From: Ricinus communis
Lineage: Eukaryota > Streptophyta > Magnoliopsida > Malpighiales > Euphorbiaceae
Reading direction: 5' to 3'
NCBI RefSeq assembly: GCF_019578655.1
Contig: NC_063260.1
Coordinates: 5,520,501-5,584,500, forward strand
Length of the DNA stretch: 64,000 bases
Each line of letters opens with the position of its first letter. The stretch's first letter is position 1. A model generated the notes under the pieces. That model was not told the DNA's origin, ran no database searches, and saw nothing but the letters and a program-made list of their open reading frames with translations. A program made the position numbers and the translations under genes. Positions 26,301 to 39,198 of the stretch are shown piece after piece.

Positions 26301-29300
26301 TTTTGATCTTGACATGAAAAACTTGTTTTGATTTCTATTGGCATGCTTATGAATCAAAGATTTTAATTTTTTTTTTTGGTTTTTCATGAGAGATCATGAC
26401 AATGGGTTTATATCTAGTTAGCTATGGTGTATTTTTTCTGTAATTGATTTGTTGAAACAAATGTAGAGTGCTTAATGAACTTGATGTGATCAATGGTGAA
26501 GATGGAATTGATGATAGTGATTTAGCAGTCAAGATGGAAGTAATGATAGTGGTGTCTATTAGGAAGATGGTGGCGATTGCAGTGTTGTCTATGATGAAGA
26601 TGTTGGCGATGGGCGGCGGCGGCGGTTAAATGATATGTGGTTTAATTACTTAATTTTTTTTCCAATTATTTATCTTTTGTCAAAAAGAAAATAATAATAG
26701 AAATTAAAAGTTAGAGTTTTGTTAATATTAATAAATAATTTTTTTGAATTTTGAATTTATTAAATTAATTTTTAAAAAACAATTGTTACACACGCTCCAG
26801 ACTTGTAAATATTTGGAGTTAAATGACCTGAAAATGAAATGTTTTGGGCCTATTTGCTGAAAAAGTTTGAATTCGGTTTATGTGACTTTGGCAGAAGTTC
26901 AAGGGGTAAATTGACCCTTTGTCCTGGAAAAATGTGATGGATTCTTAACCTAAAACTGGCAGAAATCTGCCAAGAAATTACATTGATCATATAATTCGTA
27001 TTAGTTTTACAGTGCTGAACTGTAATCTAAACAGGTGTAAGAAACTTTACCCATTGGAGGTTTCTAGTTAAAACAGAAGACCTTTGACAACTTAAAAGGT
27101 GGGTCAACCTAAAATTAAACAGTGACTTAATTGATTTGTTTTCAGAACTAAATACCATCGAATTGCTTCACCAACTAATTTAAGATTGTTCAGAATTATG
27201 CAAGCACATCTTTTTCCATTTTGTCGTGAAGATTATAGTGGACTAAACCAAATGATATTGTTAATGCTTCACATTATGTGTGGAGATGGTGGTAGGACCC
27301 AGTGATGCATCTTGTGGATTTACAAGCAATACAAACTTTTGTGTGTTTGACTAGGATTCACAACTTGTATTGCTTGTAAGCCAACTTAAGGTGAAGTTCA
27401 AAAACAAGGTTGGTTAGTTATCATTGAAGGACAGAATAAATAATTTTGTACATCTGTTTAAATATTCATTTATTTTGAGAAGACATAAAAAGATTCTTGT
27501 GGATGGTTCATTTTATCCTTGCCAGACATTGATATAGCTATAAATGAAAGCTTCAATGCAAGTTCGATCCAGAACACTTTCTATTTTTATTTTACGTATA
27601 TTCTCTGCTAATTTCAAACTGATTATTTTGCTTGCTGTTAGTTTTATTCGTTCAAGGGATTCAATAGACATTTTAAATCAAGTTACTTGATTTCCTTTCG
27701 CTTGGATGCATCTTTATTTCTCATGAGCTTGTCAAACTTGATGCCTGTTATCAATAGATTGTTTTGTCATTGTATGCTTTTCTAATACAGTCTTCTTTCA
27801 CAGGCAGCTGCTGTTGCACATTCCCTCTTTTGCATGTGTTACAAATTTAATATGCAGGTTCAAAATGCCACTGTTCTTCTTCTGCTTGCTGAAATTCACA
27901 AGGTACTGTATGACAATTGATTCAATATAGTTAGGACATTTAGCTTTGATTTTAAGAAGTATCTGCCAAGATCTTATTTCCCTTCTTAAAGAAGAGTGGA
28001 AAAAAGATATTGCCTGTCAGCAAGTTGCACTTATAAAACGAAAAACTAGATAGAGAAGTTGCAGAAGGAGGTGCGCTTTTAGAGTTCTTTATAAAGGCAC
28101 ACAGTCTACTTTCAGTTTACTGGTTAATTTTCTAGGGAACTTTCCTCTTTTTCTTTATCTGCTGGCGTCTGAAATTGAAGTCCATAATTTTTGATATGCA
28201 ATGTAGCTTTGTTTGCATCTGCTCAATATTTTACATAGAACATTGTATAAAAATATTTGTTTCTTTCAGAGATTAAGATAATGATTTTTAGAAGTTGAGA
28301 GATTAGGGCCTAAAGATGACTGCAGATCTCGTTATCTTTAGAAAATCAATGGGAAATTTTAGCAGAGAAAATAAGGTTACTGGTCTCATGCTAGCAGGAT
28401 CTAGAAATCACTCAAACTTCACATATTGTACTATTAAAATTGCATCATGGAATGCAACAAAGACGTAAATGCTGGAAATTTATTGATAGAAACACTGAAC
28501 AGTAATGCTGGAATTCTCCTTTTGTAGACTTCTACCCATATTAGTACTGTTAATGGGACTAAAGAAATTAAGACCTATAAAATTATAACTCTGCTCATCT
28601 TGTACATAACTTGAAAGAATTCCTGAAATTTCCCTGCTTACTGAAAATACCCCGGCTCCCAAAACTTAATCTAATTGGCAAATGGAGTTTCCTTTTCTCC
28701 TCATCAGTAATAAGTTGTATTATTCTATGAGATGCCTTGGATGAAGTAATGCTTCATTAAGTTTCTATTATATGGCTCATGTAGTAGCGCTGTATTTTCT
28801 TTGGATTCTTTATGTGTTGAAGTATTCTGATCATAGAACTTGTTGTATTTCAGAAATCAGGCAATGCTGTTTTAGGGCTTCCATATGCGCTGGCAAGCCT
28901 CTCATTTTGCCAGTCTTTTAACTTGGATCTTCTCAAGGCATCAGCTACTCTCACCCTGGCGGAGCTGTGGCTCTCTCTGGGATCAAATCATGCAAAGAGG
29001 GCCTTATCGCTTGTACATGGGGCTCTTCCAATGGTTCTTGGCCATGGAGGTCTGGAGCTACGAGCTAGGGCTCGAATTGCTGAAGCAAAATGCTATCTCT
29101 CTGATTCGAGTTACTCAGGTTAGTCCTGCTTCTTTAGTTTCATAAATTTTTCTCGTCAATTCATTCATTAGCCTAGTAGACTCTGTTTTCAAATCATCGT
29201 TGTGATAATGTTATCAAATGTATATTTCATATGTACTAGTTGGACCTTTTGGATTCTATGCATGAGATTCAGAGCTGTTTATGGTTAAGAAAAGAGTTGC

Positions 29301-31358
29301 ATAGAAGATAATTAGGCATTCCAAGAATATATCGTGAATGGACGATTGGTACTGTAGTTAATTGCAGACGAATTTCATGTGAATTTGATGCTTGAGCCGT
29401 TCTTACTGAACACGAAAAAAATACAAATAATAAAAATAAAAATAAAAGTAAAAATAAAAATAAAAAACATAGCATTTGGATTTGAATTTTGGGCAAGGTT
29501 GTTCCCATGGTCTCTAGCTTGTTGGCTCATTTTGTGTTATCATGGTTTATTCAGTTACTACAATTTCAATGAAAAATGGATCTAGCCAATACATAAGGTG
29601 CAGGCAAACATGATATGAAAAGTTCAAATATTATAGTGTCGTAATTATGACCTGCCTAAAACGGAAAAAGAGTTTCTGTGATTGAAATGGTTAGTATATA
29701 GTGGCATTATGAGCAGGGACACCCACAAAAATCTCTCTCTCCAAATTGGAGTCTTTAACTATTGGGTGAAGGGCATATAATCATTTTTGGTTTTATCCAC
29801 TCTTTAGTTTACTTTGTTTTCACTACTTTCCAAGCAAGATAGGGAAAAAACATATTCTCTTTGCATGGTATTCTCTCCGCTCTTTTTTCCCCATCCAACT
29901 TCTTTATTTGCAAATCAGAATTCTTAAGTTATCCTTTAGTCTCTTTAACCTCATTCAACTTGACATTAGTCACTCTATTGTCATTTCTATGGCATTATAA
30001 TTTGGTTAGCTTAATTTAACTGTCATTGTTTTTATATGTGCTCAAATATTTATTTCAAGTTATTTCATCTACGTATTATGTCTTATGATTTTGCATTGAG
30101 GAAATTTCCACGGAGGTTGCTTGTATTTCACACATGTTTTTTCTCTTAGTTTTTGAGGATCCTGAGGTTGTACTGGATCCTTTGACACAAGCTTCTGAAG
30201 AGCTTCAGGTGTTGGAGGTAAGTTGACTCTTTATGAACATACATGCTGTGTTTTTTGCAATTGTTGGAGTCTTTGTGGTCCAAACTTCGATAGAATACAC
30301 CTCTCCATTATCTCACTGGATTGGGACAAAGAAGTTAGACCTAGATTCCTCTCAATAATTAACTTTTTCCTCTCCCTTTTTTTTCTCTTGAAAATAGAAA
30401 ATCTAAAATGATTTTGATAAGCATCCTCTTGACTAGGAAACTTTTGATTTGTACTCTTTTTGATCAACTTGGCAAATAAATAGCTATTCTATCAGCAACA
30501 GTTGAGGCAGAGTGAAAAGTAAAAGAAAAGGTAAAAAATTGATTTCAGTTGGTAAAAGGAGAAAAGAAGGTGAAATCTAATTCAGTCAACTATTACGATG
30601 TGTTTTCTTTACACTGCTTGGCTGATTATCAGTTAACTCTAGTGGCAATTTGTTAGCTTTAGTAAGGTAGGTTCAAAAAAAGTGTGACTTGGGGCGTGCC
30701 AATAAAGGAAATATTATGATATTAGAGCAATATAATCTGTTTACATATGTAGTCAAGCACTGAGCATTTCTCAGGCAAGTATGGAAACAGTTATAGGGTT
30801 GAAAACAAGTACTGCTTTAGTCATTAAATTAAATCAATTATTGCACACACTAGTCATGCACTGGACCCAAATAGTCCATGGATAAAATAAGAAGTGTGAA
30901 TCTCAATGGAGATATTGTGGTAATATTGTGCTTCAAGCTTTTTGGAGCCATGAATGTGTTAGAGACGGGGCAGTCACTAATGTTAATGGAATTTTAGTGG
31001 AATGGAGTCCGTTATCTTACAGAAAAGGAAGTGGCTTATTAAGATTTCAGTATAGTCCAGACCACCTTTTGCTTTGGTGTGAGGTTGTCGATAGGTTTCC
31101 ATTTAGCTTGAAGTTTTCTTGGTCAATTCGAGTTATTGCTTTAGGGGCTTATTATTCAGCATGGTTAACGAGATGTGTTGCTTATGTTGGCAGTATCATG
31201 AGTTGGCTGCTGAAGCCTTCTACTTGATGGCCATGATTTTTGACAAACTGGGAAAACTAGAAGAAAGGGAAGAAGCTGCAGCTTCATTCAAGAAACATGT
31301 AACAGCTCTCGAGAATCCTCAGAACGAGGATGATCCTCTCTTAATTTTGTTACGATAA
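17349..31358 (+). CDS. APC5: Anaphase-promoting complex subunit 5 (APC5), 917 aa, 20 exons
   Basis: Exons: 17349-17507, 17613-17772, 17877-17998, 18468-18714, 18998-19172, 19271-19349, 19443-19528, 20061-20190, 20840-20872, 22747-22995, 23483-23560, 23669-23931, 24691-24750, 24867-24934, 25241-25346, 25447-25588, 27804-27902, 28854-29118, 30150-30217, 31194-31358. They sum to 2,754 nt (917 codons plus stop) with every phase matching, close to the plant APC5 length. Recognised stretches include LGLYLLALTKSYDDILEPTL at the start, LHRVHYLRYLNSLYHDDYFA followed by DYSAGTEGFD (around residues 313-350, the conserved Apc5 region), then helical TPR-like repeats to the end. Known role: scaffold subunit of the APC/C ubiquitin ligase that drives mitotic cyclin and securin destruction. 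The acceptor of exon 8 was set at 20,060 because the nearer CAG at 20,064 would create a stop. Intron 16 carries a transposon. Confidence 0.94.
20873..22746 (+). other. APC5 intron 9 (1.9 kb)
   Basis: Bounded by GT at 20,873 and CAG before 22,747. I see no gene or mobile-element ends in it. Several open frames inside are short and lack coding character. Confidence 0.6.
25754..26925. mobile_element. Long-TIR DNA transposon (Mutator-like) in APC5 intron 16
   Basis: The left end begins GGATAAAGGGTCAATTTAGC (25,755). The right end, read inverted from 26,924, begins GGACAAAGGGTCAATTTACC. Similarity of the inverted arms continues for roughly 120-150 bp, including AGCAAATAGGCCC and CCAAATATT landmarks. 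The direct repeat GGAAAAAT flanks both sides (25,746-25,753 and 26,926-26,933), 8 of a possible 9-bp duplication with one mismatch in the ninth. Long TIRs and a 9-bp duplication suggest a non-autonomous Mutator-like element; exact end positions may shift by one base. The interior has a CT-rich stretch and a GGC repeat (near 26,607-26,625) but no transposase. It is spliced out with the intron. Confidence 0.8.
29405..29468. repeat. A-rich AAAATA-type simple repeat in APC5 intron 18
   Basis: About ten imperfect copies of AAAATA in the intron between exons 18 and 19. Confidence 0.85.
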
Positions 31359-32762
31359 AAGTTGAGATTCTGTTTCATGTAAATTAAAATGGTGACATCT
31401 ATACTGCTGGTAGTTTTTACTATCTTTTACTTTTCCATACAATGTAGCCTTTATGCATTTTGTTCTCCGTATAGTGTCTGCTAATTGTAACTAGCATTTA
31501 AAGCTGCAATATTAAGATGATTCCAATCATAACTTGATCTCTCTATGATCACCGGTACAATAAGCTGTAATGGTGTTGGCTTCTCATCTCTCTATGATCA
31601 CCGGTACAATAAAGAAACTTTTAGGCTTTTCTAAAATAAATTGCAATTCTTTGTTTTGCTCGTTCCATTATTTGAGACTTTTTTTTCTCTAAAATTATTA
31701 TGTCATCCTGGCTAACTTGGTGACTATATTCTTGTTAACTGCCTTGGTGCGAATTTTTATAATTTTGTATACTCCGTAATATGCTGTATGACATGTTCCA
31801 TACAGCAGATTAATCCAGTTGCTTGATTAATTACAGTGACTAGTTTCTCAATCAAATACTGAAATGTAAAAAATCAAGAAAGCAGGTTCCAGATTTCTCC
31901 CATTGTACAGTTGGTTTCTTGCCTTCTATCTCTCTTGCTGCCAATTCTTTTTTTTTTTTTCTTTCCAAAAGCTGGTTAGGAACTGTATTTTATATGACAA
32001 TTTTTACCTTTCTTATGTTATTAAAGATGATTATGTTAAGAGGACCTGTAGTTTGTTATTAGGTCGAACAAATGAAAGTTGGTGCAAGATCAAACTGTGG
32101 CTTAACTTGCAATCACGAGTAACTGGTTTGTATTTGGGAAATAACTTATTCACTATAGTTACTTGAAATGATAGTGTTATGTTAAGATAATGTGTCTGCT
32201 CAGGGAACGCTGCTGATGAAAAGAGAAAAATTACAGTTGAAAAATTAACATCAAGAAGATTTTATTGCTTTGTATAATGCATTACAATCCCACTTGCTTT
32301 ATTTTATTGAATAATTTGCTGCTTCTTTGAATACAAAAGATGAAAAACTAAAAAGTATAACAGGTGACACCAATGTTAGGCGGCACAGAACATGCCATCT
32401 CAGGTATGCTGCCTTATTTACGCCTTTAAGCACCGAACAACCTGAATATTTATATAGGTTAAATGCTTTTTATGTATCTCTATTAAAATATCATAACAAT
32501 ATGGTATTCTGATATTCTACTCTTAGTCTTACCTTTGCAATCGAGATTGACTGCGTCTGGTGCTGCACAGATCAACCAAATGTGAATTAGGATTGCATAA
32601 TACTAAAGTATTTAGAAGATAGACGCTTATGCATTCTTGAAGCTCTTTTTTCAACAGTTTTCAGTTTTGGAGAAGCAAAGTGATAAATATTAACTGTTAT
32701 TGGAAGCAGAAAGAAATTGGTATCAAAATCATTACCCGGACAGGGAATGCAGCAGAGGTGAG
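31359..32762. other. Convergent intergenic region between APC5 and sucrose synthase
   Basis: This 1.4-kb tail-to-tail spacer must hold both 3' UTRs and poly(A) regions. It contains a short spaced duplication (separate entry) and T-rich stretches. No gene is visible. Confidence 0.6.
31537..31612. repeat. 27-bp direct repeat in APC5 3' flank
   Basis: The 27-bp string beginning ATCTCTCTATGATCACCGG at 31,537-31,563 recurs exactly at 31,586-31,612, 49 bp apart. It sits about 180 bp after the APC5 stop, probably in its 3' UTR or just beyond. Confidence 0.9.
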
Positions 32763-35700
32763 TTAAGGAACTTGCCTTGATGATGCTTTGTTTACCGGCT
32801 TTGGCGCTGGTTGCTGCTGAGCTTCTTCAGTTGGGATAGGCACATTCTTCACCTGAAAATTGTCACATTGGAAAGGAGTCGAGCTTAATCAGATTCATTG
32901 TATGATTGTTTTCCGATTTCATTTTAGCTTAGGCATAGAGGAGCAAGTTCTATGTCAGTTGAAAGTAAAACAGCATACCAGTTTTCTTAGTTGGAGATTA
33001 TAGAACAGTTGGATGTATCTCCGTTTTGCTTGTTTCTGTTCCTTATTCATCTGCCTCCAGTAAGTATAGATGCAGCCCATATTCAATACCTTATTTGCAT
33101 AGATCTTCCATGTGTAGCTACAAAAACAAAGCCAATAATGATTCAGCAAGTTAACAGAGGTAAATTGCAGTTGATATTGATGGCACAAGTATATTTACCA
33201 TTCATTTATGCGTTTCAACCCATCTTCGGAAAACTTATTCCAGTATTCTGCATCTATCTTACACTTCTCAAAGAAGTCTGCAATTTTGTTGCTCGATTCA
33301 TCTCCATTGTTGGGATCAATAAGGAAGCCAGATACCCCGTCAATAATAATTTCAGCTGGACCTCCTTGATTGGTTGCAAAGGTAGGTAATCCACAGTTCA
33401 TTGCCTCAATGACTGTAAGTCCAAATGCTTCATACAGAGCTGGCTGCACAAAAGCTCCTTTCGTATCTGCAATGCAGCGGTAGAGTTCTCCATTGCGCTG
33501 CCTATCCGTCTGTGCTGCTATCCATCTGATCTGACCTTTTAGCTGGTATTTGTCTATCAGTGCATGCATCTTCTTAATTTCAGCCATCTCTTCTCTGTCT
33601 TTGGATTTGGAAGGATCAAAAAAGGCCCCAACTATGACGAGGTTAACCAAGTTTCTCAGCCTTTTGTTCTTTCCGTACCACTCAGTTAGTCCAGTGAGGT
33701 TCTTGACTGTATCAAACCTTGCCATTGAGAAGATAATTGGTTTCTTCTTATCTGCTAGATATCCACTGTTTTTCAAATATATTAGGACAAGCTGTTAGAT
33801 TATTTCAAATAGTTAATTTTCAATTCTTGAGTAATTGAGTTATGAGTGACATACATGTGTTCTTCATTCTCCTCTTTACTATACAATAGTTCTTCAATGG
33901 CAGAATGAAACTGTGAGAACCTTTTCTGTTTCTCTGTGTTGGGGAAGTAAACAGATTGGTCAGCTCCAGGTGCAGCAACGTTGAATTTTGGATCAAAGAC
34001 ATTGATGCCAGAAACAACTCGACAGAGCCCTGGTAGTGTGAATGCAGAATGGCTCTCGTACTGTCCTGGTCTTTCTTTGCTGCAAAAAGAAATTTTTTTT
34101 CCAGCAAATGAATAACTTGATTCACTCATGTTTGCAACTGCTTATTTTTTTCATAAATTTTTATTATTTTGAAGATACTTCAGACCAAATCAAATTGTTC
34201 AATGGAATGACATTACATGTCAGTTGGCACAAGTGAAAAATTGAAATATGAAGTTCTGATGGTTCTGAAAGCTTTTTCTTTGATAAAATCAAGAATACGT
34301 TCAGATTGTTTGATAAGGTTGTGTATTAGTAGATTAATACGAACAAATTAAATGAATGGTTTCGAACCTTCCAGCAATCTCTTGGTATGTGCTTGCTATG
34401 ATGAAATCTGCTGCATTCATTGAAATTGTATCAGCTATGAATTGGCATGAGAAGTGATACTTGGGATCTAGTTCCTTCCACTTGATGTCTGAATCTTCAT
34501 ACTTTGTCTTCTCCAAAGCATGTGCAATAGTTGCCTAATTTTATACCATTTTAAGTTAGTATCTATACATACATATATACATATTACCTCTGTTATAAGC
34601 AAATTATAGGGCTGTTTATAAAGATACAAGCAAGGACACCTGAGTGATCCCAAGTTTGTTAGCCAGGAGAGTTGCTGCTAAATTGCCATCAGTATAGTTT
34701 CCAATGATGAGATCTGGTTTCCCATCCATTAGGTCTAGTATCTTGTCTGCGACATCCTAAAGATACACAATGGAAAAGAGAAATAAAACCATTGAATTAG
34801 TAACAGAGATCCCCCAGGAGTACTCTTAAAGGAAAAGTCACAACAGAAAAGTTAGCACATGCCTGAGTAAATTTCTCAAGATAAGGATAGATATCAAAAC
34901 GCGAAACCCACTGGCGGAGCACTCTATTTTCTACAGTGAATGGCACACGAAGGATATTGGAATGCTTTGTGCCATTGATTGCTTCCAGTTCCTGGTTGCA
35001 CTTAGTTCCGCGAGCATCAGGAATTAGCCGTGTCACCTGTTTAGACAAGAGCATTACAGAGAGTCCTCATGAGACTGAACTACCTTATTGACGTGATAAT
35101 GTGGTCCATTTCTTCTTGCATATTTGAACTTTAACTTACCACTATAATCTGGGGTTTGATATTAAGCCCTTGTTGCTTAATCCTGAGAAGCAACTCATCT
35201 TCCAAGGCTTTAACTTGGTCCAGGATGTAGACTACCTGTTTAAGGTTAGCAGATCAAGTTGCTTGTAAATATATTTCAAACACATGTACACTGATTCTGA
35301 TACATCAGGAAATGGAATGAAATTCGCATACCTGCCCACCAGTATCCGGCAAGCCAAGGACATTTGCTTGTCCAAAGTATCCATGAGGAGAGAATATTAC
35401 AACATTGAAAATCGTAGGCACCCTGCTAAGGAACTTCTCCATGTTTACTGGATCCGGCGCCTGGAGCACTTCTGAGAGTGACCTCATTGTCTCCTTTGCT
35501 CTCTCTGCAGTGTCACCCCAGCCCTTCTCAAAGCCCCACTCTTTGAAGCTGCAAAAGAGAAAAATAGTCCAAACCATCTTTTATGCATCCGGAGTTTTTT
35601 AAAGGAACTAAACCCTGACCACAAGGCAGACATTCGACCAATGAACTAGTCAAGTCAAACTGAAACCCTTTGTAGGTGGGGACTATCTGCTATGCACCTA

Positions 35701-37123
35701 GTTTTTATATGCATGAGTGGTTTTACCTTAGCTCAAAATTCTGATATGGGGTGTCCCCGGCAAGCCCAGAAAGGTACACTTCAGCAACTATCAATGCCAT
35801 CTGAAGCTTTGCAACAGTACTAAGATTTTCATTGATCATAAGTTTCTGCAAGACATGACAAAACATATAAATATTTGTTTCTGTAAGGGGTTATATTAAT
35901 ATGCAGTGAGATGGTCCTAGGCATACTTCTCCATGATGAGTGAGTGATAGCAAGTAATCAACTAGAGGCTGAGCATTTTCTGGCCTGCCATTTAACTTTG
36001 AAGTGATGAATTTGGAGACAAAATTGTGCCCATTGCCAATGGAAGAAGATAGAGTCAATTTAGGCATAGAGAAATCAAATGCTCCAAAATCCACTTCCAA
36101 TGTATTCACATCTTTTGCCCTGCATTTTTTCAATAGATGAAATTGGTTAAATATTCATTGATGACCACCACCAAGTTTATGGGAAATTTGTTAGTTCACT
36201 TGATTAAGCCATAAGTTGAAGGACCAGATATGTAAGTAGTAAACCAAAAGGGTATATACCAACTCTCTTCAAAAATCATTTCTTTGAATTTCAAGTATTC
36301 TGAAACATTGATCCCATCAACTGCAAGATCAGCAGAGTTAACTCTTACAAATTCCCAAAAACCAGGACTTGGTCTTATGGCAAATGCTACATATGGAGGA
36401 TTAACAACTGCTTCCTGCAAATACCACAAAACAGAATTATAACTAGTGCTAATATAACTCATTCCGCAGATAATGATTAAAGCCAGCTGCTAAATAAGGT
36501 TAAGGTATTTTATTCAATCAAATTACTAAAATAATCTGAAACTAGATTAAATTTAGACATTTACCAATTTACTACAGTTAATTTGTTAATGGGCTTTACT
36601 AGTTTCTTTAATCAATTTTACTCTTTTTTACAATTCTTTTTTCTTCAGGTGAAGTAACTTATTTCATAATAATTAAACAATTTTCAATAGTTGGACTCTA
36701 TACTTTTTCTTTTTTTTTTTTTTTTTTTTTTTCTAATATGAACTCAATTTTTAATAAGCTTAATGAGTTTTGGATTTGGATACCTTTTAAAGTGATCTCG
36801 TCGAAGTGCAACGAGATCACTGAACTAAATTCCAGATGCCAAACATTTAGTTGCATATCTTTTTTTTGTTTTTTCTTTAGTCCATCCTATTATTCCAAGA
36901 TAACACATCCTGTATTAAAAAGGTCACAGTGCAAAAGTCTTAATTTGATATGGTAACCCAATGAAAATAATTTCATGGGGCTCACATTTTAAACAAAACT
37001 GATCATGCTGATTAGTCTGAATCCATAATCGTACTTGGTTGGGAAAATATTAAGAAACTGTGATTATATATCTCGTAGATGTACCATAGCTAGTTTTATG
37101 CTGTTAATACATGTGTGCGTGTG

Positions 37124-37158
<35 letters not shown>

Positions 37159-37418
37159 TGAAGCAAGAGGAAGACACGAACCTGAGTAGAGTACCAAATG
37201 TCACCAAGTAAACCTTCCAAGACCTTAGTTCTTTCAATCTTGTCATCGATCACATCCTCCATTTCATCCAGCAGATTCTGAAGCTTCATGATCCTTCTCC
37301 CCTTCTGCACATACTTACTAAAACACTTCTTCATGTGATACCGGCTTTGCTTTAACGCCTCCGGCATGTTATCAGCAATCGAGTCGGACCGCTTTAGGGT
37401 TGCGCCAGAAGCAGCCAT
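32763..37418 (-). CDS. SUS: Sucrose synthase (UDP-glucose:fructose glucosyltransferase), SUS5/6/7-like, 831 aa
   Basis: Thirteen minus-strand exons (high to low): 37418-37182, 36414-36260, 36119-35927, 35845-35727, 35548-35332, 35235-35140, 35036-34863, 34756-34640, 34534-34368, 34079-33855, 33765-33199, 33117-32979, 32852-32763; 2,496 nt in total. The enzyme reversibly converts sucrose and UDP to UDP-glucose and fructose. Visible signatures: N-terminal phosphorylation motif LKRSDS with Ser13, [34 protein letters not shown], the GT-B donor site with Arg583 and Lys588 ([13 protein letters not shown]), and the E-x7-E pair Glu679/Glu687 in [15 protein letters not shown]. The C-terminus extends past the usual core with a Pro/Gln-rich tail ending SSRQVP, as in the SUS5/6/7 clade linked to sieve elements; clade placement is inference. 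Intron 7 uses a GC donor. All other introns are GT-AG. Confidence 0.95.
34757..34862 (-). other. Intron 7 of sucrose synthase, GC-AG type
   Basis: The preceding exon ends ACTCAG (minus strand) and the intron begins GCATGTG. The next exon begins GATGTCGCAGAC after a TTTAG acceptor. Using the nearby GT four bases further in would bring a TGA into frame, whereas the GC donor keeps the family-conserved junction. Confidence 0.8.
36704..36734. repeat. T-rich run in sucrose synthase intron 1
   Basis: About 30 bp of almost pure T on the plus strand, or A on the coding strand. Confidence 0.9.
37124..37158. repeat. (TA)n(AG)n compound microsatellite in sucrose synthase intron 1
   Basis: A TA run (37,124-37,140) directly followed by an AG run (37,141-37,158), 23 bp inside the intron from exon 1. 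Confidence 0.95.
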
Positions 37419-37530
37419 TGTAGCAACTTGTTTTGGAGAATTGGGTAACGTTTTCTTGAATTCCTGTTGAATGGGAAGAATGACTTATAATAATATTGTA
37501 TGCCCTTTCCTTTGCTGGTGTTACTTGCAC

Positions 37531-37538
37531 TTATATAG
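37531..37538 (-). promoter_or_regulatory. TATA box of sucrose synthase
   Basis: The minus strand reads CTATATAA 113 bp upstream of the start codon. Transcription would be expected to start near 37,500, leaving a 5' UTR of roughly 85 nt, or longer if the UTR is spliced. Confidence 0.6.
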
Positions 37539-39198
37539 CAAATGATTTTTGACTATTATAGACCATGTAGGTATCTATGTATTATACGTGTTGGATGCTC
37601 TTTCCTGTTAAACGGAGTTTGCTTTTCTTGTAATCAAGTGTTTGGAATTGGAAATGGGACCCGGAAAGGAGAGTGCAGGAGGAGGAGAAAGAACATTCCT
37701 TCTGGTAAAAACAAAGAAAATTAAACAAAAGAAAAAGAAAAGAAGAGATACAAGAAGAGATTCCTAGTTAAAAAACATGAATAATAAGGGGAACTAAAGC
37801 AAGAAAATGATTATTCTTTTCTTTACGTGATTGTAAGAAACAACTCAAAGAAAAGCTAAACTTGTATTGCTCACGGCAACCCTTTCTTTGTCTCATTGTA
37901 GTATCTGCCCCGTCCTTTCCTACTAATATATGGGGGACCGAACCTTTTCACGAGCTTGGCCTTTAATTTCTTGCAAACTAGATTGGTAGACCAGTCTTGT
38001 GCAAATTCATCACTTTCCCGCCATAGATTATATTATTATGTTAATACGACCTATCTAAAAATCGAATTTAATGAAATAAGAACATTTTACACTGTTAAAA
38101 GTTACTTTTTCTTTGAACTATTTTTTAGTAATATTTGTATACGTGATTTAATAATTTTCAAAAAAATCAAAGTGTCTTTGTTTTATTTGAATGACGAGGT
38201 TGATTGTGTTCATGTAATAATTTATTGGGTTAGATTTGATAAATTTAAGAAGAATTAATCCCACATCGTATACTTTTTTCTTTAAAAAGAGAAGAATAAA
38301 TGTATGTATTACACCCTTCATAACAAGAAAATTTGGTAGACACAACTTGTGAAAGAATTTTTACCTAATGTTAGCTAGCCAATTGCTAGGAGGATTGCCC
38401 CTTTATATTGTGCTCTTACGTGGCATATCTTTAGAAGGTCAAGACAAACTGTGAATCTGATGAGAATCTTAATTTTATGCTCCTTGTCCATTTTTGTCAA
38501 GTGTCATAGTGCCACTCCATATATAATGTCCAAAAAGATAACTATTTACTGAGAGTTTACACTTACTAGAGGAAAAGTTAGTTCACAATACCTCTTCTCT
38601 TATAATCATCCACAACCACGATCTAGAAATTTGCCTGACAGGGCTAAGTAAAATGTAGAGAAAGATTTGATACTTTCCAAGAGTCTAAAACGAAGAATTT
38701 AAAGGAATTATAAGAGTATGAACAAAATCTTAGAAAGCTAAGAGGGGTTATGGCCACCCTTAGCCCTCTTGATTATGCTATTGCCTATGTTAGATTAAAA
38801 ACTAAGGAAAAATATATATTGTGCTCTTAACAATTATGGTTAGAAACATATTTGTCTCTAAATTATTATTGGATTTAAATAAACTCTGAAAATTCTTAAA
38901 ATTTATAATCTAAACTCCTTAATTAACAGAAAAATTAAACCATATTTTAAGTATGGTCCTCTAACTTGTCTTGGTTTCAGGCGAATCTATTTAATTTTTT
39001 GTAAACTCAATTTTTTTTTAAAAAAAATTCTAAATTATTCTCTCTTTTCTTTCAACCCTTTTTCTCATACGTTTTGAAGGCACAATTTTTAAGAAAAATA
39101 AAAAGGAAAAAGTAATTATATTAAAGGAATAACTCATTTTTAGCTCCTTGTATTTTTTTTTTCATATTGAGTCCTTGTATTTTTATTCATATGACTAT
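37539..39198. other. Sucrose synthase promoter side and intergenic DNA
   Basis: The near part should hold promoter elements. From about 37,670 to 37,750 the plus strand is purine-rich. TCCCACATCG at about 38,260 is a motif often seen near plant retroelement ends, but no partner end was found. No gene is visible. Confidence 0.45.

Noticed and set aside
32991..33389. 132-codon plus-strand frame
   Set aside because: It lies antisense to sucrose synthase exons 11 and 12 and has no coding character of its own.
37956..38258. 100-codon plus-strand frame upstream of sucrose synthase
   Set aside because: AT-rich composition with low-complexity residues, no recognisable domain and no splice or promoter context.
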